A program made the translations under genes and the position numbers. A DNA stretch of 5,461 nucleotides from Pseudomonadota bacterium (lineage in GTDB: Bacteria > Pseudomonadota > Alphaproteobacteria > Sphingomonadales > Sphingomonadaceae). Numbering within the stretch: position 1 is the stretch's first letter; each line of letters begins with the position of its first letter. Below the pieces are notes generated by a model. It did not search any database and had not been told where the DNA came from. It saw only the letters and a list, made by a program, of their open reading frames with translations. The DNA lies in NCBI GenBank assembly GCA_023427285.1, contig JAEZBH010000037.1:1-5461 (forward strand). Direction: 5' to 3'. Positions 1-5,461 of this stretch are shown here, in pieces.

Positions 1-56
1 CTGGCTTCCTCGCACCCCCGGGTGGCATACCGCTGCACGACGCGGAAATCCATCAC

Positions 57-665
57 ATGGGCAATTTTCCGCGCGCGCTCTCGCGGCTCACCCTGCCCGA
101 CGTAGCCACCTGCCTGGCCTGGCTGGAGAGCGCGGGAACGCCGTACAACGTCATTGCCCACCTCCAGCTTGCCTCGGTGGTCGCCTATCACCTGGCGCTA
201 TGGCTCGCCCAGAAAGGCCAGGCGGTCGACCCCATCCTCACCCACCGCGGCGGGCTGCTGCACGACATCGCCAAGCTCGAATCCATCCGCCTGAGCAAAG
301 AGCGGGGAACGTACGTGGACCACGCCGACCTGGCGCGAGACCGCCTGCTGGAGCGCGGGCAGGCCGAGCTGGCCGAAATCGCGGCTCGCCATATGCTCTA
401 CCAGAGCGAAGACGACCCAAAACGTCCGCACACCTGGGAGCAGCGCCTGGTGCACTTTGCCGACAAGCTGGCGGAGGGCAGCACCCTGGTTTCCATCACC
501 GAGCGCGCCGCCGCGCTCAAAGGCCGCTACCCGCAGTCCGCAGCGGAGATTGACGCCGCCCAGCCCTTCCTCCTGGCGCTGCAAGACGAAATCTGCGCCA
601 TCCTCGACATGACACCCAAGGAGATGCTGGAGAGGCTGCGCCAGGTAACCGGATTGTGGGCATAG
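57..665 (+). CDS. HD-domain metal-dependent phosphohydrolase (possibly 5'-partial)
   Basis: This encodes a 202-residue protein with the ordered metal-ligand pattern of the HD superfamily: H35 (NVIAH), the H69-D70 doublet (GGLLHDIAK), H89, H112 (ARHM) and D136 (HFADKL). The extra histidines between HD and the last Asp fit HD proteins that bind two metals. HD proteins are usually cytosolic phosphohydrolases acting on nucleotides or phosphoesters; the substrate cannot be read here. No signal peptide or membrane segment is visible. The ATG at 57 is preceded only by a weak GGAAA (44-48) eight bases upstream. The frame stays open to the left edge with no stop. The upstream codons read IPLHDAEIHHMGN, which looks coding and loosely recalls the C-terminal end of MobA-like nucleotidyltransferases that can be fused to HD domains. 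The gene may therefore start outside the window. It ends with TAG and converges on the next gene. The HD call is firm; the start and substrate are not. Confidence 0.85.
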   Translation: MGNFPRALSRLTLPDVATCLAWLESAGTPYNVIAHLQLASVVAYHLALWLAQKGQAVDPILTHRGGLLHDIAKLESIRLSKERGTYVDHADLARDRLLERGQAELAEIAARHMLYQSEDDPKRPHTWEQRLVHFADKLAEGSTLVSITERAAALKGRYPQSAAEIDAAQPFLLALQDEICAILDMTPKEMLERLRQVTGLWA

Positions 666-672
666 GCATTTA

Positions 673-772
673 ACCTTTTCGCAACTTTGTCGCAGAGGCA
701 CAGCGCTTGTATTGGCCTGCCAGCCGGGTTGGACCGTATAGCTGCGCCCCTGCGACAAGGTTGCGAAGAGGC
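673..772. repeat. Long imperfect inverted repeat in convergent intergenic gap
   Basis: Arms at 673-704 and 741-772 are reverse complements at 27 of 32 positions, around a 36-nt loop (705-740). The core of each arm is TTCGCAAC(T/C)TTGTCGCA. All five differences are transitions. In the + strand RNA they give two G-U pairs and three A-C mismatches; in the - strand RNA, three G-U pairs and two A-C mismatches. It lies between the stops of two convergent genes, so it could act as a bidirectional terminator or mRNA 3' stabiliser. However, only a short TTTT (777-780) follows on the + side, and the - side has no T-run. The size, about 100 bp with terminal inverted arms, would also fit a small dispersed palindromic repeat or MITE-like element. 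No target-site duplication was seen. Confidence 0.75.
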
Positions 773-806
773 GTAGTTTTCTCAAATGATTTTATAATGA
801 GATCAA

Positions 807-2297
807 TTACTCCCCGCCTGGCAAATTGAAGTAGTTGTACACCGCCTGCGAGATCTCTGCCGCCATCCGGTTGGCCGGGTCGAACACCATCTGCACCGGG
901 TGATACATAAACAGTGTGATCACGTAGTTGCCGCCGGGGGTGTACACCAACCCCACGTCGGCGATCGTGTGCATCAGGCCATCGTTCTCAATGATCCAGC
1001 CGTGCTTGTGCGCGATACGCGTGCCCTCGGGCAAACCCGCTTGCAGCAGCACGGCGATCTTGTTTTCCACCAGATAGCCGATCATCGCCCGGCATTCGCT
1101 CTGCGTGATCTCGCCGGGGAAGGCCGCTGCGAACGTTCCGCCGCCGTTTTCCGAGCAGCGGTAGATGTCTTCCAGCAGCATGCCCATCTCTGCGGCGGTT
1201 GTCTGGTTGTAGGCATCTGGCCCAGCCGTAACGTCGGCTCGGCCGTTGGCAGGCGTGGCAATGCGCTTGAGCAGCGGCGCGCCAGGGTAAAAATACCCCG
1301 CCAGGAAGGTGTTCGGCAGGCCGAGCTGGGTCAAATCTTCAGTTACTTCCAGCGGCCCCAGGTTGCCGTCCATCACCGTTTCCATCAGCAGGTCCGCCGG
1401 GTCGTTGTATGACTGCTCGATCATCTCGCGGATGGCCTCTTCAATATCATCCGGCATCGGCTCTGTGGTACGGCGCATCACCGAGGTCATAATCGGAATT
1501 TTCATCGTGCTGGCTGCGGTAAAGGCGATATCTGGCGGCACGAGGGAACCGGCATCGTTTGCAAAATGGATTTCCTGCCCGTTCTGCAAGTCGTTGATGT
1601 AAATCTCGATTAACCCATCGTAGCCCGTCTCTTCAATCATCTGCTGGAGCAGAATGTGCAGGTTCTGCATCGATGGGCGTGGTGGCGAAATCTTGTTAAA
1701 GGAAAGGTTCACAATGCGCTGATTGGGCGAGCGCAGGGCAATATCGATCATCGTTACCGCGCGGTCGATATCCAGTACCGTACCGGCGCGGCCCGCGGTA
1801 AAGCTGGTGCTGCCGGGCAGCGGCAGGGCCGCCGAGGGTGTTTGATCGTAGCGCGCGGCAATTTCATCCTGCAAGAAGATGCGCAGCCGCTCCTCAGAAT
1901 ACGTAGCGCGCAGCGGAATCTCTTCGGGTGTGGGCATGCGGTTCCACAGGAAATCCCAAAACCCACCCCAGAAGGGCTGCTTCAAGCGCTCGATGTCGGC
2001 GGCGGCCAGCATGGCCGGTATGTCCAGCTCAAATCCAATCACCGACGGACGGATCTGGATAATCGCGTCACGGTAGCGCACTTCAACGGGGATAGCGGTG
2101 TACGCCTGCTGCAAACGCGCTGCGGCGGCCTGCTGGGTCAGCCCGCCCACCGGCACACCGGCGATTACGGACCCCGTGGGGAAATTCGAGCGGATACGGC
2201 TGTATCGCACCAGGTTCAGTACGGTCAGCAGCACCGCCAGGAAGATCAGGAAAACAGAGATCCAGCGAAGGGGAATGAAGATACTTCGGTTTCTCAA
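807..2297 (-). CDS. Signal-anchored VanW-type/beta-lactamase-like (serine peptidase fold) protein
   Basis: This encodes a 496-residue protein from the TTG at 2297. A basic N-terminus and one hydrophobic segment (about 13-30) form a signal anchor, so the rest should lie outside the membrane. Residues about 43-90 (VIAGVPVGGLTQQAAAARL) and 163-207 (FTAGRAGTVLDIDRA) match the VanW-associated peptidoglycan-binding type (PG_binding_4). Residues about 215-490 resemble the class A beta-lactamase family (Beta-lactamase2): STMK at 263-266 with nucleophile S263 and K266, SYN at 296-298, a TTAAEMG helix near 366, and KHG at 431-433 in place of KTG. I see no clear equivalent of the deacylating Glu166 in the stretch after LGLPNT, so efficient beta-lactam hydrolysis is unlikely. 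A wall-related D,D-peptidase-like or penicillin-binding role is more plausible. The frame extends to an ATG at 2462, but that adds residues encoded by a perfect palindrome. The TTG is preferred because GGAG (2305-2308) lies seven bases upstream and the signal anchor then begins directly. Confidence 0.85.
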   Translation of the reverse strand: MRNRSIFIPLRWISVFLIFLAVLLTVLNLVRYSRIRSNFPTGSVIAGVPVGGLTQQAAAARLQQAYTAIPVEVRYRDAIIQIRPSVIGFELDIPAMLAAADIERLKQPFWGGFWDFLWNRMPTPEEIPLRATYSEERLRIFLQDEIAARYDQTPSAALPLPGSTSFTAGRAGTVLDIDRAVTMIDIALRSPNQRIVNLSFNKISPPRPSMQNLHILLQQMIEETGYDGLIEIYINDLQNGQEIHFANDAGSLVPPDIAFTAASTMKIPIMTSVMRRTTEPMPDDIEEAIREMIEQSYNDPADLLMETVMDGNLGPLEVTEDLTQLGLPNTFLAGYFYPGAPLLKRIATPANGRADVTAGPDAYNQTTAAEMGMLLEDIYRCSENGGGTFAAAFPGEITQSECRAMIGYLVENKIAVLLQAGLPEGTRIAHKHGWIIENDGLMHTIADVGLVYTPGGNYVITLFMYHPVQMVFDPANRMAAEISQAVYNYFNLPGGE

Positions 2298-2304
2298 ATT
2301 ACAG

Positions 2305-2308
2305 CTCC
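2305..2308 (-). promoter_or_regulatory. Ribosome-binding site deciding the TTG start
   Basis: On the - strand GGAG is followed by a seven-base spacer and the TTG at 2297-2295. No other ATG, GTG or TTG near the membrane anchor has comparable spacing, so this site supports the shorter 496-residue protein over the 551-residue reading that begins at 2462. Confidence 0.6.
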
Positions 2309-2314
2309 ACGCGT

Positions 2315-2343
2315 ATTGTACCAGAGAAAATTCCCCGCCTGAA
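2315..2343 (-). promoter_or_regulatory. Predicted extended -10 promoter of the beta-lactamase-like gene
   Basis: On the - strand TACAAT (2320-2315, five of six matches to TATAAT) is directly preceded by TGG, an extended -10 motif. A 17-bp spacer upstream gives a poor -35, TTCAGG (2343-2338), whose outer bases lie in the neighbouring palindrome. Initiation about seven bases downstream would fall near 2308, giving a very short leader with the ribosome-binding site almost at the 5' end. That tightness is a mild argument against either this promoter or the exact start. Confidence 0.45.
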
Positions 2344-2398
2344 TTTGGTGTTCTCGCCGCGGGTGCCTGAGTCACCCGCGGCGAGAACACCAAATTCA
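2340..2398. repeat. Perfect 26-bp inverted repeat with 7-nt loop
   Basis: Arms at 2340-2365 and 2373-2398 are exact reverse complements over all 26 positions, around the loop CCTGAGT (2366-2372). The stem runs from TGAATTTGGTG to CCGCGGGTG and is GC-rich near the loop. It lies between two divergent promoters, touching the -35 region of the leftward one and ending 16 bases before the -35 of the rightward one. No gene ends here and neither side has a T-run, so a terminator is unlikely. Possible roles are a large operator, a cruciform-forming element, a promoter insulator, or a copy of a dispersed palindromic repeat. Confidence 0.9.
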
Positions 2399-2414
2399 AC
2401 CAGTAGAGCCAGCC

Positions 2415-2443
2415 TTGCAAGAAAATTCGGTTTACGTTATAGT
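2415..2443 (+). promoter_or_regulatory. Predicted sigma-70-type promoter of the TIGR03663-like gene
   Basis: TTGCAA (2415-2420; four of six matches to TTGACA) and TATAGT (2438-2443; five of six matches to TATAAT) are separated by exactly 17 bp. Transcription would begin near 2450, giving a leader of about 50 nt before the ATG at 2500. The only purine-rich stretch in the leader, GAGAGG (2476-2481), is 18 bases from the ATG, too far for a standard ribosome-binding site. Translation initiation may therefore be weak or independent of Shine-Dalgarno pairing. Confidence 0.55.
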
Positions 2444-2499
2444 CACCGTGTTGTGTAAACAATCACCAACTCTGCGAGAGGCCGACCGTTCCACAATCT

Positions 2500-5461
2500 A
2501 TGGCAACCCATACTCCCTCCCCTGCCTGGTTAGACCGCCCTATCATTGGGGACCCCCGCAAGTTTTTCACCCTCCAGAACCTGCTCATTGCGCTGGTAAT
2601 TGCCTTTGCAATCCTCAGCCGGTTTGCCATGCTGGGTGAGCGTGTTATGAGCCACGACGAGGTCAATCACGTCGTCCCGTCCTATGACCTCTATCAGGGC
2701 AAGGGATACCGCCATGACCCGGTTACCCATGGGCCGTTCCAGTTCCACGTGGTGGCCTTCTCCTACTTCCTCTTCGGCGACAACGACTTCACCTCCCGCA
2801 TCCCAGCCGCCACGTTCAGCGTTGCCGCCATCGTCTTCCTCATCTTTGCCTTCCGCCGCTACCTGGGCCGCACCGGCGCGCTGATCGCCGGGCTGCTGTT
2901 CCTTATCTCGCCGTATATGTTGTTCTACGGGCGCTATACGCGCAACGAGGCCTTCATTGAATTAATCGGCGTGGTGCTGCTGTACGGCATGCTGCGCTAT
3001 CTAGAGACCGGCGACCGCCTGAGCATGTTCCTGGTGACCCTTGCCACGGTGATGCACTTCATTGTGAAGGAGACCGCCTTCATTTATACTGCCCAGGCGC
3101 TCATCTTCCTGTTCTTTATGTTCATTATGGAAGTACGCCGCGCCGAACGAAAAAACCCCGGGCGCTTCAACCGCTTTATGTACGCGATGATCGGCGCTAT
3201 GGCGCTGGTGCTGGTGGCGCTTGGCTTAGCCATTTACAAAGCCGATGTGGCTGGCGAGACTCCCGCGGCCGAAACCCTCTCAGCAGAACCGGCTGCGGAA
3301 TCGCCTTCTCCTACTCCCGCCCCCACTTCCCATACCGACCCGGCCCATCTGCGCCTGTATGGCGAGATCATCGCGATCGCGGGCGCGCTTGCCCTGGCGG
3401 CCTTTGGCCTGCTCACCATTATCAGTGATATCGGCTGGGGGCAGCTCAAGCGCATGCGGTCGTTTTCGCTTCTGGTGATTATTGTCAGCCTGATCTTGCC
3501 AATGCTGGCCCCCCTGCCAGTCACCATGATCGGCCTGAACCCCATTGATTACAACAACACAACCACCATGTGGGTTACCGGCGGTTTTGTCGCGCTGTTC
3601 TTCATCATCGGCGCTGCCATCGGCATTTTGTGGAACCCGATGCTTTGGCTGCAAAACGCGCTGATGTTCTACGCGATCTTCACCATTTTCTACACCACCT
3701 TCTTCACCAACACCTTTGGCTTCTGGACTGGGCTGGTCGGCTCGCTGGGCTACTGGGCTTCCCAGCAGGAAGTGGAGCGCGGCACACAGCCCCGCTACTA
3801 CTACGCGCTGCTGCAAATGCCCATCTACGAGTATCTGGCCTACTTTGGCGCCCTCCTGGCGGCGAACCTGGGCGCGCTGTATTGGAAGTTCTGGCATTTC
3901 CCCGGCTTTGCCCCGGCTTTCTCACCACGCATGGAAAAAACCGAGCCCGCCGTAGAAGCAGAAACGACCCCAGAAGAGGTGCCGGTGACCGGGCTGGCGG
4001 CGGTAGATGACCCCGCTCCCCTTCCCGAAGAGTTCGACCCAGAGCTGGACGAAGATGTAAAAGCTGCCCGCTTCTATGCCGAGCCGCAGCCAATGCCGGT
4101 GCTGGCGCTGTTCCTCTACTGGGGCATCACCAGCCTGATCGCTTACAGCTTTGCCGGCGAGCGCATGCCCTGGCTGACCGTGCACGTGACGATGGGCTTC
4201 CTGCTCGCCTCAGCCTGGGGCATTGGCTACCTGATCGACACCACCGACTGGCGGCGCATTGCCAACGCCAACGGCATCCTGGCCGTGCTGCTCTTCCCGG
4301 TGTTCATGATCAGCTTCAGCCGGGCCTCTGGCGCGCTCCTCGGCGTCACGCGCCCCTTCTCGGGCAGCACGCTGGAGCAGCTTGAGGTGACCAATACCTT
4401 TGTGATTGCCTCTATCGCAGCCCTCGGCAGCCTCGCCGGGATCATCTACCTTCTGCGCAGTTGGCGCATCCCGCAGATTTTCCGGCTGGCAATGGTAGCA
4501 TTCTTTGTCCTGCTCTCGATCCTTACCGCCCGCACCGCCTATCAGTCCTCGTTCATCAATTACGACTACGCGAATGAATATCTGGTGTACGCACACGCCG
4601 CACCTGGGCCCAAACAGGTGCTCCAGCAGATCGAAGAGATCTCGCAGCGCACGGTAGGCGGCAAGAACATCCAGGTGGCTTATTCCTCCGACATGCTCTA
4701 TCCCTACTGGTGGTACCTGCGCGACTACCCCAACCATCGCTGGTTCCAGAGCAACCCCACCCGCGACCTGCGCGATTTCGCGGTCATCGTCGCCGGGGAA
4801 GACGTGTACGGCAAGATCGATCCGATTGTGCAAGAAAACTTCATCCAGTATGACTACATCCGCCTGTGGTGGCCTAACCAGGATTACTACCGGTTGTTCA
4901 ATGAATCGCTCACCCCTCCCCCACCCGGCCAGAATGATCCTTTCAGCTTCAAGCGCATCTGGCACGCAATCAGTGATCCAGAGATGCGCAAGGCCGTGTT
5001 CGACATCTGGCTGAACCGCGACTTCAGAGAGTATGCCCGCCTGACCAACCAAACCGGCCCGCTCAGTCTGGAGACGTGGAGCCCCGCCGCCCGCATGCGC
5101 GTCTACATTCGCAAAGACATCGTCTCCCAGATTTGGGATTACGGCGCTTCCCCGGTCGTGCTCGACCCGGCCCAGTCGGACCCCTACGCCGAGCAGTTGA
5201 TCGCGCTGGCCCCAGAACATGTAATCGGCAGCACTGGCGCCGAGCCTGGGCAGTTTAATGCGCCGCGCGGGCTGCGTGCTGCCCCCGATGGCACGCTCTA
5301 CGTGGCAGACTCGCGCAATCACCGCATCCAGCACCTCGCTGCGGATGGCACAGTCCTGCACACCTGGGGCGTTTTTGGCGACAGCAACGCCGGTGCGATC
5401 CCCGATGGCTCCTTCAACGAGCCGTGGGACGTCGCCATCGGCCCGGATGGCTCGGTGTACG
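2500..5461 (+). CDS. TIGR03663-family (Agl23-like) GT-C membrane protein with C-terminal NHL repeats, 3'-partial
   Basis: This is an uninterrupted frame of 987 codons running off the right edge. No ATG, GTG or TTG lies between the in-frame TAG at 2440-2442 and the ATG at 2500, so the start is secure. The N-terminus carries the invariant features known for TIGR03663 and resembling dolichyl-phosphate-mannose mannosyltransferases: DE at 53-54 (SHDEVNH), HGP at 77-79, and arginines R100 and R145 or R148 in the first extracytoplasmic loops and the following helices. GERMPWLTVH at 553-562 is another expected motif. Roughly 15-17 hydrophobic segments lie between 28 and 680. They are broken by a Pro/Ala/Ser-rich loop (about 247-286) and an acidic Pro/Glu-rich linker (about 475-531). 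A soluble domain follows (about 688-905), then an NHL repeat (about 917-957; APRGL, LYVADSRNHRIQ) and the start of a second (970-987). By family, it should handle lipid-linked sugars in envelope glycosylation; donor and acceptor are unknown. The NHL propeller probably faces outside and may bind protein or glycan. Confidence 0.85.
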   Translation, partial: MATHTPSPAWLDRPIIGDPRKFFTLQNLLIALVIAFAILSRFAMLGERVMSHDEVNHVVPSYDLYQGKGYRHDPVTHGPFQFHVVAFSYFLFGDNDFTSRIPAATFSVAAIVFLIFAFRRYLGRTGALIAGLLFLISPYMLFYGRYTRNEAFIELIGVVLLYGMLRYLETGDRLSMFLVTLATVMHFIVKETAFIYTAQALIFLFFMFIMEVRRAERKNPGRFNRFMYAMIGAMALVLVALGLAIYKADVAGETPAAETLSAEPAAESPSPTPAPTSHTDPAHLRLYGEIIAIAGALALAAFGLLTIISDIGWGQLKRMRSFSLLVIIVSLILPMLAPLPVTMIGLNPIDYNNTTTMWVTGGFVALFFIIGAAIGILWNPMLWLQNALMFYAIFTIFYTTFFTNTFGFWTGLVGSLGYWASQQEVERGTQPRYYYALLQMPIYEYLAYFGALLAANLGALYWKFWHFPGFAPAFSPRMEKTEPAVEAETTPEEVPVTGLAAVDDPAPLPEEFDPELDEDVKAARFYAEPQPMPVLALFLYWGITSLIAYSFAGERMPWLTVHVTMGFLLASAWGIGYLIDTTDWRRIANANGILAVLLFPVFMISFSRASGALLGVTRPFSGSTLEQLEVTNTFVIASIAALGSLAGIIYLLRSWRIPQIFRLAMVAFFVLLSILTARTAYQSSFINYDYANEYLVYAHAAPGPKQVLQQIEEISQRTVGGKNIQVAYSSDMLYPYWWYLRDYPNHRWFQSNPTRDLRDFAVIVAGEDVYGKIDPIVQENFIQYDYIRLWWPNQDYYRLFNESLTPPPPGQNDPFSFKRIWHAISDPEMRKAVFDIWLNRDFREYARLTNQTGPLSLETWSPAARMRVYIRKDIVSQIWDYGASPVVLDPAQSDPYAEQLIALAPEHVIGSTGAEPGQFNAPRGLRAAPDGTLYVADSRNHRIQHLAADGTVLHTWGVFGDSNAGAIPDGSFNEPWDVAIGPDGSVY

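Noticed and set aside
198..785. 195-codon open frame on the - strand opposite the HD gene
   Set aside because: It is antisense to conserved HD motifs, runs through the imperfect palindrome, and its translation has no recognisable domain.
793..798. TATAAT on the + strand just before the end of the leftward gene
   Set aside because: The hexamer is perfect, but no -35 lies at a suitable distance (GGCGTA at 17 bp). It would only drive antisense RNA into the 3' end of the leftward gene. It is in an AT-rich gap where chance matches are expected.
807..2297. Calling the gene a beta-lactam resistance determinant
   Set aside because: KTG is replaced by KHG, the omega-loop glutamate is not evident, and the architecture is that of wall-associated VanW/Beta-lactamase2 proteins.
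1656..2342. 228-codon open frame on the + strand opposite the beta-lactamase-like gene
   Set aside because: It is a shadow of the VanW-type region on the other strand. The composition is rich in Arg, Gly and Gln with no domain.
2340..2398. Perfect palindrome read as an intrinsic terminator
   Set aside because: No gene ends next to it and neither strand shows a T-run after the stem, so the position and form do not fit.
4210..5361. 383-codon open frame on the - strand opposite the glycosyltransferase-like gene
   Set aside because: It lies entirely antisense to a frame with clear family motifs and NHL repeats. Its translation shows no recognisable domain, and long antisense frames are common in GC-rich DNA.

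Overview
The window is GC-rich DNA carrying three protein genes, and it suggests a member of the Chloroflexota, probably class Anaerolineae. The main reason is the pairing of a VanW-type/beta-lactamase-like membrane-anchored protein with a large TIGR03663-type (Agl23-like) membrane protein ending in NHL repeats. Both architectures are familiar from that phylum. This placement is an inference from protein families, not from a marker gene.

Layout. Positions 1-665 (+) carry an HD-domain phosphohydrolase whose reading frame is open to the left edge, so it may be the C-terminal part of a longer protein. Positions 666-806 are a convergent intergenic gap almost filled by a 100-bp imperfect palindrome (two 32-bp arms, 36-bp loop). 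Positions 807-2297 (-) encode a signal-anchored extracytoplasmic protein with a VanW-type peptidoglycan-binding region followed by a class A beta-lactamase/D-Ala-D-Ala peptidase-like domain. Its start is best placed at a TTG with a good ribosome-binding site. Positions 2298-2499 are a divergent promoter region with a perfect 26-bp inverted repeat (7-nt loop) between the two outward promoters. Positions 2500 to the right edge (+) encode at least 987 residues of a polytopic glycosyltransferase-C-like protein of the TIGR03663 family, with a large soluble domain and a C-terminal NHL beta-propeller cut by the window end.

How the genes relate. The two divergent genes are both envelope-associated by sequence (a cell-wall-type anchored protein and a lipid-linked-sugar glycosyltransferase-like protein) and share one control region, so co-regulation is plausible but unproven. 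The HD gene is convergent to them and shows no evident functional link. No RNA genes, CRISPR arrays, insertion sequences or prophage genes are visible. The most unusual items are the two long inverted repeats, neither of which looks like an ordinary intrinsic terminator, and the fusion of a TIGR03663 membrane core to an NHL propeller.
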